Assembly: GCF_014698045.1 (NCBI RefSeq)
Contig: NZ_JACJSE010000001.1
Coordinates: forward strand, 528,813-592,812
From: Aulosira sp. FACHB-615
GTDB lineage: Bacteria > Cyanobacteriota > Cyanobacteriia > Cyanobacteriales > Nostocaceae
Reading direction: 5' to 3'
DNA: 64,000 nt
The position numbers and the translations under genes are program-made. The notes below the pieces were generated by a model. The model was not told where the DNA came from and did not search any database. It was given only the letters and a program-made list of their open reading frames with translations. The stretch's first letter is position 1; each line of letters begins with the position of its first letter. Of the stretch, positions 34,704 through 43,552 are shown in pieces.

Positions 34704-35036
34704 TCATCTCAACACCTCCCTCCGGGTAGGTGTGAGGCTTCTTGCTGTTCTAGCTAAATAAATCACATCCCCCGTATGCAGCATAAAGCGACAGTCATCA
34801 AGATGAGGTAATGTGAGTTCCGCTACTCGCCTTTGGGGGTTTTGTCCACCATGTCTCCCTGAACCGCTATCTCCGACTACCAAAAACGAAAATTCAGGAT
34901 TATCGGCTTGACCATCTTCTAGCATTAACTGAGTTTGGTCAATACCGCGCCGTTGAATTAACGCATCTTGCCAGCGAACACGCTGGTTCATCTTCTGAAT
35001 TTTTTTGGCGATCGCTGGATCAGAAACAAGCTTCAA
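34704..35036 (-). pseudogene. Truncated metallophosphoesterase gene
   Basis: A good ribosome-binding site (AGGAG) and ATG at 35036 start a protein that reads FLVVGDSGSGRHGGQNPQRR and FMLHTGDVIYL, the first two metal-binding blocks (GDSG, GD) of calcineurin-type phosphoesterases. After DVIYLA (about 34746) the frame continues into the end of the TnpB element (RTARSLTPTRREVLR, stop). The rest of the catalytic domain is missing on both sides of the element. Confidence 0.8.
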
Positions 35037-35051
35037 AACATTTTACTCCTA

Positions 35052-35217
35052 CAAGACTGACGCACAAAGGATATTCGTTGAGATTGGGTGTAAGGGTGTC
35101 GAATTTGGGGAGTGTGGGGAGTGGGGAGTGTAGAGAGTGGGGAGTGTGGGGGGAAAGATTTCTTCACCATCCTCCCACACCTCCCACACCTCCCACACCT
35201 CCCACCCTTCCCACACC
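35052..35217. repeat. Mixed repeat tract between lipid kinase and phosphoesterase
   Basis: It begins with a degenerate copy of the AGGACTTACGCA element (CAAGACTGACGCACAAAGG...GAGATTGGGTGTAAGGG). Alternating GGGGAGTGTGG units follow, then CCTCCCACA units, the two being partly complementary. There is no coding signal. Confidence 0.6.
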
Positions 35218-35247
35218 CCTGGATTTCTCACAAGAGAGAAATCCAGG
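35218..35247 (-). terminator. CCTGGATTTCTC hairpin after the lipid kinase stop
   Basis: Perfect 12-bp arms (CCTGGATTTCTC/GAGAAATCCAGG) enclose a 6-nt loop, starting one base after the TAA of the lipid kinase gene. A close copy follows the EF-G stop at 49281-49310 in the same orientation to its gene. It is a repeat that could serve as a transcript 3'-end stabiliser; there is no T tract, so intrinsic termination is doubtful. Confidence 0.5.
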
Positions 35248-35248
35248 T

Positions 35249-36238
35249 TTAACTTCCCGTTTCTTCTTCGCTGGGTGGGGGATTTTTCAACTCAATGACT
35301 AAATTTGGCAGTCCCTCAAGTTTTTCCGCAGGTTCAACTGCTTCTACTGTGGGGACAAACACCCGCAAACCTGCTGGAACACATTTGACTTCTATTGGTG
35401 TTGTACCAACTATCTCCCCATCTATGACAACTTTTTGTGGTGGTTCTGTGGTGATTTTAAATTGTTTGGCGCGGAGATAGCCAATATCATCTCGTTCGAC
35501 TGCATTCCCCGAAGAAGCACTTTGAAATAAATGATATGTGGCTGCGATCGCCCCGGCTTTATTGACGGGAGCTACAATTGTGACATCGAGTAATCCATCA
35601 TCATAAATAATTCCACCAGGCCCTTGTGCCAAAACTGATGTCGGCGGCGCAGCGTTAGCTACTGTTACGGCGGCGGCTGTGGTTTTAATGATTTTCTCGT
35701 CGGTTTCAATTTCGACATCAAAACTCTGTAATTCCCGTAATTGTTGGAGTCCCGCCAAGATGTAAGCAATAATTCCAAAGCGGTTTTTTGCTTCTCTGTT
35801 AGCTTTTTCTACCGTTTCCGCCTCAAAGCCCACACCAGCGAGTAAGATTAATGGGCGATCGTTGCAATAAGCTACATCTACATTGCGAGTTGCCCCTTGT
35901 AAAATTGTTTGACAAGCTGCATCAATGGTGTCGGGAATACCTAAAGCATTGGCAAAGGCGTTGGCGGTTCCCCGTGAAATAATGCCAAAGGGAATATTCG
36001 TATTAATGACTGCGGCTGCTGCTGCTGAAAGTGTACCATCACCACCAGAGGCGATAATTTCATCCACTCCGCGCTGAACTGCGTTATAAGCCAATTGATC
36101 AGCGTTGACTTCTTCAGTTGTGAAATGAATATCTAAATCAATAGTTGGTTCTAATAATGCGCGAATCTCAATCAGTTCTTGTTCTGGGTTGCCTTGACCC
36201 GCTACTGGATTGAAAATGAGGCAGGCGGAACGATTCAT
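35249..36238 (-). CDS. YegS/BmrU-type lipid (diacylglycerol) kinase
   Basis: The 329-residue protein has a DAGK catalytic domain: IFNPVAGQGN near the start, the nucleotide-binding GGDGT loop (about 65-69), and GTANAFANALGIP. The C-terminal half is the beta-rich domain of the YegS family (DGLLDVTIVAP; KVVIDGEIVG). It phosphorylates a lipid such as diacylglycerol at the membrane; the exact lipid is unknown. The very end is acidic and low in complexity (PPPSEEETGS). Confidence 0.9.
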   Translation of the reverse strand: MNRSACLIFNPVAGQGNPEQELIEIRALLEPTIDLDIHFTTEEVNADQLAYNAVQRGVDEIIASGGDGTLSAAAAAVINTNIPFGIISRGTANAFANALGIPDTIDAACQTILQGATRNVDVAYCNDRPLILLAGVGFEAETVEKANREAKNRFGIIAYILAGLQQLRELQSFDVEIETDEKIIKTTAAAVTVANAAPPTSVLAQGPGGIIYDDGLLDVTIVAPVNKAGAIAATYHLFQSASSGNAVERDDIGYLRAKQFKITTEPPQKVVIDGEIVGTTPIEVKCVPAGLRVFVPTVEAVEPAEKLEGLPNLVIELKNPPPSEEETGS

Positions 36239-36613
36239 AAAAGTTAAATTTTAAGCAGCGATCGCTAACATACCAAAATATTCCTATCATTCCCAGATAA
36301 TCTTGACTTCTCTCTGACGACAGGTTGACGAGATACCCGACTTCTTCAAGAAGTCGGGTATCTGACCACTTAATAATGCCATTATTCAGTATTTTGCTGA
36401 ACTAGCTGATACATTAGTCACACCTAATTTTTCTTAAATGTCTTAACTGTCTCAATTTAATTTCTTAAATGTCTTAAATTTCCTTGAATGTTTTCGCAAA
36501 TACATAGAGAATATATCAACGTAAAAACTAAAATTATCAAGCATAAAAACCCTAAATTAAATATAAATTAAAAATAAAATTTTCCATAAATATATTTATA
36601 AGGAGTCCGAAAA
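36239..36613. promoter_or_regulatory. Upstream region of the PCS-like gene with repeats
   Basis: Besides the 33-bp hairpin at 36331-36363, the spacer carries TTCTTAAATGTCTTAACTGT at 36431-36450. The same bases, with one more C, occur at 41384-41404 upstream of the AAA-WD40 gene, and related TCTTAAATGTCTTAA units sit at 36462-36477 and 41344-41358. An AAGGAG ribosome-binding site lies at about 36600. Confidence 0.5.
36331..36363. repeat. CCCGACTTCTT hairpin family, copy 1
   Basis: A 33-base palindrome with 16-bp arms (AGATACCCGACTTCTT and its complement) around a single C. Copies at 47114-47146 and 62827-62859 differ at the fifth base, with compensating changes in the opposite arm. Confidence 0.85.
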
Positions 36614-37276
36614 ATGGATATCGATAATATAGGTCAGATTTCTAAAAGAGACTTAGAGATAATTCAACTGCATCAATTTCAACAACCTATTTATTGTTGT
36701 AATGTAACTGCGATCGCATACGCTTTGACTGCATTAGGATATTTAACAACTGTCGATGAAATTTTCTACGCCACCCAACTGCCTATCGCCTCAGTTTTAG
36801 ATGATGGCATGACTTTAGCCGAAACCTACGACACCTGCAAAATCTATATAGAAAGAAAAGGATTACCTTTATCAATTCAGATGGATCATTTTGATAAGCC
36901 GAGTTTGACACTCGAAGCATTCATCCGCGAAGTTGAAACTGCTGTTTGTAATGAAAATGATGTCCATATTCTCAACTTCAACACTCGGATTGCTCATGAA
37001 AATCCCAGTTTAGAAGGTGGTCACTTCTCTTTACTAGCAGATTATGATCCCCAAACTCAAGAAGTCACCATTGCAGATACCAATCCCAAGCGATATACAA
37101 GATTTTGGAAATGTCCAATTCAACGGATGTACACTGCTTGCGTAGATAAAGATTCCTCGTCAAATCGCTCTCGTGGAATGATTGTACTCCGCAGATTAGA
37201 ACCAGCTAAAACAGGTAACGGCGCACTTCATCCAGCAGAACTAGCTTTAAATGCCCTCCATGCAGAAAATAGCTAA
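36614..37276 (+). CDS. Phytochelatin synthase-like protein
   Basis: The 220-residue protein has the papain-like triad layout of the phytochelatin synthase superfamily: a Cys in QQPIYCCNVTAIAYAL (C28/C29), H137 in EGGHFSLLADYDP and D155 in VTIADTNPKRY. Cyanobacterial members lack the plant C-terminal domain and mainly hydrolyse glutathione or glutathione conjugates to gamma-Glu-Cys. It is somewhat shorter than the Nostoc protein of that type and diverges around the Cys, so it may be a separate subgroup with another peptide substrate. It has no signal peptide. Confidence 0.65.
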   Translation: MDIDNIGQISKRDLEIIQLHQFQQPIYCCNVTAIAYALTALGYLTTVDEIFYATQLPIASVLDDGMTLAETYDTCKIYIERKGLPLSIQMDHFDKPSLTLEAFIREVETAVCNENDVHILNFNTRIAHENPSLEGGHFSLLADYDPQTQEVTIADTNPKRYTRFWKCPIQRMYTACVDKDSSSNRSRGMIVLRRLEPAKTGNGALHPAELALNALHAENS

Positions 37277-37295
37277 TACCAATTCGCAATTCGCA

Positions 37296-37471
37296 AGCGG
37301 TTCTCGGTTGGATGAGGTACATTTCAACCCCACCCCCAACCCCTCCCCCGAAGTTTGCTCAACGGGGGGAACCCCCGCACGCAACTTCTCTCCGCAAGCG
37401 GGGAGGGGAGCGTTTGCGTCAGCAAATGCGGGGTGGGGTTCCAACTGTATTACAAGCAAGTAAGAACCGCT
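37296..37471. repeat. MITE-like repeat, family B copy 1 (AGCGGTTCT ends)
   Basis: The element ends in AGCGGTTCT and its exact complement AGAACCGCT. It contains GATGAGGTACA at the left, GGAGCGTTTGCGT in the middle and ACTGTATTACAAGCAAGT at the right. All three blocks recur in the same order at 55177-55299. Relative to that copy it has an extra GC-rich segment (about 37352-37386, TTTGCTCAACGGGGGGAACC). Confidence 0.8.
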
Positions 37472-37650
37472 ATATCTCCAGTAAGACTTTCCTGATTTCC
37501 ATTTGTCGCATTCTTTTTTCAAATTGGTATAAGTTTTGTTAGTCAAGTCTCCTGAAAGTATCACCGAAACAGCACTTTAACTCCTTCATTTGTCTTGTGA
37601 AGGAGTTATTTTCTATCCATAGCAGGTGACAGGTTACAGATTCCAACTCC
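37472..37650. other. Spacer between the PCS-like and AAA-WD40 genes
   Basis: These 179 bp lie between convergent genes. A possible bidirectional hairpin (AACTCCTTCA...TGAAGGAGTT, about 37579-37607) followed by ATTTT could terminate the + strand transcript. No gene is seen. Confidence 0.5.
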
Positions 37651-40600
37651 CTAACTTTGACACAAAGAGCGATCGCTCGATTCTAATTTTGTGTTAGTTT
37701 GCAAATAATCCTGCACCAGCGAGCAACCATAACTCAGGGCATTTAATTGGAGAATGCGCGGTAAATCCCATAAAATCAGGGTATTATCATCACCACCAGA
37801 AGCTAAAAAACTGCCATCGCGGCTGATGGCGATTTTGCGAATACCTGCGGTATGTCCTCTCAAAGTTGTGATTTCTGTACCATCCAATTGCCAAAGTTTA
37901 ATTGTGGCATCAATACTCCCCGACGCTAAAATTTTGCTATCGGGAGTAAAGGCAACTCCCCAAATTGCTGCTGTGTGACCTGTGAATGTTTGCAGTAACT
38001 TACCGTCAATTGTCCACAATTTCACAGTATTATCACCACTACCAGTTGCCACCATTTTACCGTCGGGACTAAAAGCAGCGTGCCAAACTGAGGCTGTATG
38101 TCCGACTAAGGTTGTGAGTAATTTGCCATCTAATGTCCATAATTTAGCAGTACCATCACCACTAACAGACACCACCATTTTACCGTCGGGACTAAAGGCG
38201 ACTTGCCAAACTTCTGCTTGATGTCCTTTGAGAATCTGCGGTTGAGGCTGATTACGCTGCCATATTTGGGCTATTTTATCAACATTCGACATAGCGATCG
38301 CTTGACCGTCGGGACTCAACATAGCTGATAAAAGTTTACCGAGAGGGTCTTGATAAGTGGCAATTAACTTGCCGTCTTGTTGTTGGAGTTTGATTTTATC
38401 GTTATAGGTACGCAGAGCTATTAACTTACCATCACGACTAAAGGAAATATCAAAAATTGCCCCTCTAGACTCGGTAAAAGTTTGCAGCAATTTACCTTGG
38501 CGACTCCACAGTTTAGCGGTGTTTTCGTGACCAGTCGTCCCAATGAGGGTACTATCTGAAGTGATATTTAATGACCAAATTCCCGATTTATGGGCAATAA
38601 CTGACTTTTGAAAAGGGTTTTCACTCTGCCAAAGTCTGACAACATTTTCTGCACCCGCCGAAGCAATAAAACTACCATCAGGACTAAAACTTACTCCCCA
38701 AACAGAAGCGATGTGACCTTTAAGGGTACGGAGTTCTGTACCATCAATACTCCAAAGTTTCATTGTTTTGTCGAGACTAGCAGAAGCAATAGTCTGGCCA
38801 TCAGGACTAAATGCTACTCCCCAAACACCTGCACTATGACCTTGCAGAGTTTTATCTAAGCGATAGGTATGATCTTCAGAGTTGCGTCGCCACAGTTTGA
38901 CTGTTTTATCTTCACTAGCAGAAGCAATCATTTGACTGTCAGGACTGAAAGCTACAGCAATTACCCAAGTACTATGACCTTTGAGAGTTTGCAGCAGTTT
39001 GGCGTTTTGCCAGTCTGCACCTTCTCGTTTCCAAATTTTGACGATCCCATCTATGCTGCTGGCTGCTACAAGTTGACCATCGGGACTAAAGGCGACTCCC
39101 CAAAACCCGACTCGTTCACCAGAAAAAGTTTTGAGTAAGGTACCATCTCGCTTCCAGAGTTTCATGGTTCTGTCAAAACTAGCAGAAGCAATAATCTGAC
39201 CATCGGGACTAAAGGCGACTCCCCAAATGGAAGCATTATGACCTTTGAGTGTTTTTAATAAAATGCCTGCTGTTGTCCACAGTTTGACAGTACCATCTTC
39301 ACTCGCCGAGGCCAGTATCTGACCATCAGGACTAAATTTGACGCATCTCACTGTGGCTGTGTGTCCTGTGAGGGTGGCGACTGCTTGACCATCACGCCGC
39401 CAAAGTTTAACGGTTTTATCGACGCTGGCTGAGGCGATGAAAGAACTATTAGGACTGACATCGACGGCTAAAACTGCTGCTGTATGACCCCAAAAACGAT
39501 TGTATTCATCCGCACCATACACCGCTTGTTCTAATACAGCGTCAACTTGTTGCCCAATGTTGGGGTTGTTGGAACTGAGTTTACCTAATTTTTGTTTGGC
39601 TTTGATGGCTGCTATCAGTGCATCCAAGCGGCGATTTGAGGCAAACATTCCCTCGGAAGCCGAGATTAAAGCTTGCAGTTCGCTATTTTTGGCTTGCATT
39701 TCACTTTGTTTAGCCTGACGGTACAAAATAAAAGTGCCTATACCCAAGCTAGTAGAGACAAATAAACCAATACAGACTGCAATTAGTAAGTATCTCTGTA
39801 ATAAAGCTGTTTTCTTTTCCTGCACCAACCTTGCTTCTATTTCCTTCACCCGTGCCGCTTCTAAGGCGGTTTGTACCTCACGCCGTTCACATTCTTGACT
39901 GGCTACAAAAAATTGATAGTCCAAATCGCTCAAACTTTTGCCTTGCGCCCAATTTTGAGCGTCTTTGAGTGCTTGTCCCCGCAATAACCGCGACTCATCT
40001 TGATAACCCGATAGCACCCAAGCATTAAAAATTTGCGAGTAAGGCCGCAAATTATCTAACTGTCGCGTTACCCATTGCTGATTAAACACAGCGTGATAAA
40101 TCGGGTTTTTAATTTTGAGATGGCCATCTTGTCGTTTGACTAAACCAGATAGTAATAATTCTGTTTGTTCGCGGCTATCATTCAACGCTACTGGAGAGTT
40201 AACTTGTTCTTCGGCTTGCAATACTTGTTGATAAAGACCTAACAACCGTGCCGCTTTTTGTTCATCAAACAACAGGCGATCGCGGATTGTGCGAAGATGT
40301 TCTGGTTCGTCTTTTGATTCCCAATGTTGAATAATCTGCTTTTGAACGAGTTGTTCTACCCAATACCCTTCTGTACCTTGAGGTAAGTCAATTTTGCCAT
40401 TGGCAGTTTCCGAGGCAATTTGCACCACTAACTGACAGAGTTTTTGAGTTAAAAACGGTTGTCCACTCGTCCATTCCAGAATTTTTTGTAAAACCATTGA
40501 CGGTTGACTAACTACACCTTCTAATCCTGGCAATAACGGTGTAGCTTCTTTGAAGGTAAAACCATCTAATTCAATGGCTTGCCCGATATTAAACGGTGTC

Positions 40601-41178
40601 CGGCGCTTATCGGTAATTAAGTCCGCCGGACTAGCCACCCCAAACAACGCAAAACCTAAACGTTGATATTTGCGATCGTGCGATCGTTGATTATAACAAT
40701 GACGAATCCAAGCAAAAAAATCATTTACTGAAAAACTTAAACTTAATAAACTATCAATTTCATCAATAAAAATCAAAATCGATTGATTTTCTGTAGTAGA
40801 TAGTAATACTTCCTCGATGAATTGATGCAGCTTTTTAACTGGTGAAAGACCACTTTGTGTTTCCCACCAAGTTTTAAAATTCAATCTATCTTGGTAATTT
40901 AAGTTATAAAAAAGACTTAGAACAATTCCTTTATACCATTGTGCTGCTGTTGTATCTTCACTGCCCAAGCGCGTTACATCCAAGTAAACACAACTGTAAC
41001 CTTCTTGTGTAAGATGATAACTTGTACGATGTAATAAAGATGATTTTCCCATTTGGCGGGAATTTAACACATAACAGAAGTTACCAGCTTTTAAGCTGCT
41101 ATAAAGCTGTTCATCTGCTTTCCGAATCACATAGCTTGGATCATCACTAGGGAGACTACCACCAACTTGGTATTTCAT
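37651..41178 (-). CDS. AAA-like ATPase with 14 WD40 repeats
   Basis: This 1175-residue cyanobacterial signalling/scaffold protein starts YQVGGSLPSDDPSYVIRKAD, the AAA_35-type opening. A P-loop variant NSRQMGKSSLL (about 39-49) and Walker B ILIFIDEIDSLL (about 134-145) follow. A winged-helix-like region, then one membrane helix (YLLIAVCIGLFVSTSLGIGTF split around 452-472) and a coiled coil come next. The C-terminal 620 residues are 14 WD40 repeats, of which 8-10 are degenerate (for example NDKIKLQ), enough for two seven-bladed propellers. This resembles STAND-type sensors. Partners are unknown, and no effector domain is visible. Confidence 0.92.
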   Translation of the reverse strand: MKYQVGGSLPSDDPSYVIRKADEQLYSSLKAGNFCYVLNSRQMGKSSLLHRTSYHLTQEGYSCVYLDVTRLGSEDTTAAQWYKGIVLSLFYNLNYQDRLNFKTWWETQSGLSPVKKLHQFIEEVLLSTTENQSILIFIDEIDSLLSLSFSVNDFFAWIRHCYNQRSHDRKYQRLGFALFGVASPADLITDKRRTPFNIGQAIELDGFTFKEATPLLPGLEGVVSQPSMVLQKILEWTSGQPFLTQKLCQLVVQIASETANGKIDLPQGTEGYWVEQLVQKQIIQHWESKDEPEHLRTIRDRLLFDEQKAARLLGLYQQVLQAEEQVNSPVALNDSREQTELLLSGLVKRQDGHLKIKNPIYHAVFNQQWVTRQLDNLRPYSQIFNAWVLSGYQDESRLLRGQALKDAQNWAQGKSLSDLDYQFFVASQECERREVQTALEAARVKEIEARLVQEKKTALLQRYLLIAVCIGLFVSTSLGIGTFILYRQAKQSEMQAKNSELQALISASEGMFASNRRLDALIAAIKAKQKLGKLSSNNPNIGQQVDAVLEQAVYGADEYNRFWGHTAAVLAVDVSPNSSFIASASVDKTVKLWRRDGQAVATLTGHTATVRCVKFSPDGQILASASEDGTVKLWTTAGILLKTLKGHNASIWGVAFSPDGQIIASASFDRTMKLWKRDGTLLKTFSGERVGFWGVAFSPDGQLVAASSIDGIVKIWKREGADWQNAKLLQTLKGHSTWVIAVAFSPDSQMIASASEDKTVKLWRRNSEDHTYRLDKTLQGHSAGVWGVAFSPDGQTIASASLDKTMKLWSIDGTELRTLKGHIASVWGVSFSPDGSFIASAGAENVVRLWQSENPFQKSVIAHKSGIWSLNITSDSTLIGTTGHENTAKLWSRQGKLLQTFTESRGAIFDISFSRDGKLIALRTYNDKIKLQQQDGKLIATYQDPLGKLLSAMLSPDGQAIAMSNVDKIAQIWQRNQPQPQILKGHQAEVWQVAFSPDGKMVVSVSGDGTAKLWTLDGKLLTTLVGHTASVWHAAFSPDGKMVATGSGDNTVKLWTIDGKLLQTFTGHTAAIWGVAFTPDSKILASGSIDATIKLWQLDGTEITTLRGHTAGIRKIAISRDGSFLASGGDDNTLILWDLPRILQLNALSYGCSLVQDYLQTNTKLESSDRSLCQS

Positions 41179-41961
41179 ATTACAGCAAGCATCTTCACCC
41201 GAAGACCGAGATTGACTTTAATAATTAAATTAATATCTGTAATAATAATTCTTTGATTGAATATATATTACTATAATTTGGTATTTTTTTGTGCAGAATT
41301 GAGTTATATTTACAATTTTAATATTCTTTAATTCCCTTAACTGTCTTAAATGTCTTAACTGTCTAATATGCTTTTAATTGATGTTCTTAAATGTCTTAAC
41401 TGTCCTGAAATACTGTTACTAAAAATAAACTCAAAGACAGGATATTTTTCCCAAATCAAATATTAATCATACATAACATACAGCACCGTTGAAGTAAGTG
41501 AGGTACACCATGAGTAATAAGTAGTGAGTAATGAGTAATGAGTAAGTGTAAAGGCGTAAAAAAAACTGAAGAGAATAGTAGGTTGGGTGTAGCGATAGCG
41601 TAACCCAACAAAGTATGCGTGAATGTTGGCTTCCGTTACTCCACCAGTCTAAGTTTTTGCCTTAACTGAACTGTATTGCCTCATAAACATCAAATTTGCT
41701 GTAATACGATTCAGTTAAGTATTTCTCTCCTCTCTTTGCGCTTTCTGTTTTTGGATTTGTTCGTTAATCAATAATATTCTCGCCCTGGGTAAACCATGTT
41801 GTCATATAACAAAAAATAGAAAGCACTGAAGCAATAAATTAGGGGTGCAGTTGTTAGCACCCCTAAAAATTAGCTATTTATTTTTGAGACTGTTTACATA
41901 GACATAATCCACAATGGATAATCCGTGTTGAACGATGGAATTACGAATTATCCATCATAAA
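41179..41961. other. Repeat-rich spacer upstream of the AAA-WD40 gene
   Basis: Region 41335-41404 holds several TCTTAAATGTCTTAACTG units shared with 36431-36477. At 41522-41546 there is a GAGTAAT tandem repeat, and at about 41579-41650 a GTAGGTTGGGTGTAGCG inverted-repeat sequence. The remaining DNA has no gene that I can support. Confidence 0.5.
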
Positions 41962-42390
41962 TTATCTTCTTCTGACCTTAGCAGGTCTGCGGTCTAGCAA
42001 ATGCACAGCTGCACCAGCAGCTGCACCATTAAGACCATTTTTCAACGTATTTCGACAACCACCAGTAACGGCACCAGCTACTACACCAGCGCCTGCGCCT
42101 ACACCAACATCTCGAACGATGTTACGTCCGTTAACTCTTCTGTCACTTCTGGTTCTCAGACCGTTGGCACCATTAACAGCTGCACCAGCCGCAGCACCTG
42201 TCAAGGCATTATTTAAGAAAGAACCACAACCTGTTAAAGCTCCGGTTACGGCACTTGCACCAGCACCAATTGCAGCGTTATTTAAGACTCTATCATCTGC
42301 ACTAGCCGATTGAGTGGGAATTAAACTCACACTGGTTAAACTAACCGCCATCAAACTAGGTAAGAATGCACGTTTTAGGATGTTTTGCAT
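41962..42390 (-). CDS. Exported glycine-zipper protein with an internal duplication
   Basis: The 142-residue protein has a signal peptide (about 1-32, ending SASA) and two homologous units. Each contains a glycine-zipper hydrophobic stretch (IGAGASAVTGALTGCG and VGAGAGVVAGAVTGGC) followed by LNNALTGAAAGAAV or LKNGLNGAAAGAAV. Each unit has one Cys, so a disulfide is possible. Glycine-zipper proteins insert in or tether to the outer membrane. The C-terminus is strongly basic (RRPAKVRRR). Function is unknown. Confidence 0.8.
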   Translation of the reverse strand: MQNILKRAFLPSLMAVSLTSVSLIPTQSASADDRVLNNAAIGAGASAVTGALTGCGSFLNNALTGAAAGAAVNGANGLRTRSDRRVNGRNIVRDVGVGAGAGVVAGAVTGGCRNTLKNGLNGAAAGAAVHLLDRRPAKVRRR

Positions 42391-43040
42391 GGGTAGTACC
42401 CTCTTAAAAAATCAAACGATTGGCGAACAACTAAATATTAAGTGCGATCGCTAACCCTTTTTATTCTAGACAACAGCCATATTATCTCTGTTCAAGACAT
42501 TATTGATAATCACATACACACAAATATCATGACATCTACTAAAAGTTAGGAATTGCAACTTTCAAATCAGGCAGCCAAATAGTGTCATGCAGGCGCGATT
42601 TTGGTTTACACAGTTCGGTTTTCACAACTGTTTTACTTGGGGAAAAATCGGTTGTCTGGCGGTAGTGGACAATAAATAAACTGCCACATTGACAGCAAGA
42701 AATAAATATGTATGGCAAATTTTCTGACTAAATTTCCGGGATTTCTAATTAAAAAATATCCCATGATTTAGGGACAAGGGAGACAAGGTGGACAAGGGAG
42801 TTAGGAGTCTTGTTGAGTAAACAAATTGGACAAACATCTAGGACTCATATTTGATTTGGAAAAAAGTTAGTGGACTGACACAGCTAAATTTGGGCAATAA
42901 CCAAAATTCTATCCGCGTCCATCTGCGTTTATCTGCGGTTAATTTTATCCAAACTCTGTTGCATTATCTTAGCCGTGTCATTCCGCTACTCTCTTTTTCC
43001 TGTTCCCTTGAATAGTTCAATTTATTTGTCAACGACCTAG
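42391..43040. other. Spacer between the glycine-zipper and YciI genes
   Basis: Repeats seen are a GGGACAAGGGAGACAAGG run (about 42772-42800) and a TCTGCGTTTATCTGCGGTT segment (about 42921-42940) related to the element at 6941. No ORF of note and no tRNA-like structure are visible. Confidence 0.45.
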
Positions 43041-43310
43041 TTATATAGCTTGAATCCATTCTGTGATAGAGTATTCCGTCCAAATACCGTTTTGCCAATA
43101 AGGGTCATTTTCAATTAATTGGCGGACAGTGGCTTCGTCTTCAGCTTCATAAATGCCAAAAACCTTGGTGATATCTTTGGTGGGGCCGATGGTAATTAAC
43201 ACACCAGATTCTTTTTGCTTGGCTAAACCATCTAAATGTGCTTGACGGTAAGGAGCGCGTTTTTCTAAAACGTCGTCGCAGTAAGTTCCCCAGAGTACAT
43301 ATTTGGGCAT
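43041..43310 (-). CDS. YciI family protein
   Basis: The 89-residue ferredoxin-like alpha/beta protein shows the YciI pattern: an N-terminal strand (YVLWGTYC), R-x2-H in YRQAHLDGL, and an Asp-rich helix region ending NDPYWQNGIWTEYSITEW. The conserved His-Asp pair is thought to act in catalysis, but the reaction is unknown in most members. It is a single gene. Confidence 0.88.
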   Translation of the reverse strand: MPKYVLWGTYCDDVLEKRAPYRQAHLDGLAKQKESGVLITIGPTKDITKVFGIYEAEDEATVRQLIENDPYWQNGIWTEYSITEWIQAI

Positions 43311-43372
43311 AGTTAATCAATTAAAAATCCAAATTTCACAATGAATATTAAGCTAAAACGGGTCAAAATTAC

Positions 43373-43495
43373 AGGACTTACGCACAAAGATTATCTGTAG
43401 AGATTGGGTGAAAGGGTGAAAGGGTTTGGGGTGTAATGATTTTGAATCAGTACACCCTTATACCCCTGAACCCTCGCCAAAACCCAAATACTTGT
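43373..43495. repeat. AGGACTTACGCA-family element, copy 2
   Basis: It starts AGGACTTACGCACAAAGATT and continues with GAGATTGGGTGAAAGGG. Complementary TACACCC...CCCTTATACCCC blocks lie on the right side. This copy lacks the nested insertions seen in the copies at 19373 and 52218 and best represents the basic unit. Confidence 0.65.
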
Positions 43496-43552
43496 CAAGG
43501 TTGTCATTGGTCATTGGTCATTTGTATTGATAAAGGACGAATGACCTAAATG

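Larger units (their letters stand above)
32690..34745 (-). mobile_element. IS200/IS605-type TnpB element without TnpA
   Basis: The element contains an intact tnpB, two coupled small genes and a divergent ribbon-helix-helix gene, but no Y1 transposase (TnpA). The right end has a 9-bp hairpin over the last tnpB codons (32703-32726: GCCCCACCC/GGATGGGGC). A second hairpin, ACACCT...AGGTGT at 34712-34733, lies next to the junction with the truncated phosphoesterase gene and probably marks the left end. The exact ends cannot be fixed without an empty-site comparison. It would need TnpA supplied in trans to move. Confidence 0.6.

Noticed and set aside
36239..36613. A tRNA or other structured RNA near the 36331 hairpin
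   Set aside because: Only a simple hairpin is present; no T-loop or anticodon arm pattern could be found here or in the other long spacers.
37247..37564. ORFs over repeat family B
   Set aside because: They are translations of the repeat, without an RBS, and the other copy does not keep the frame.
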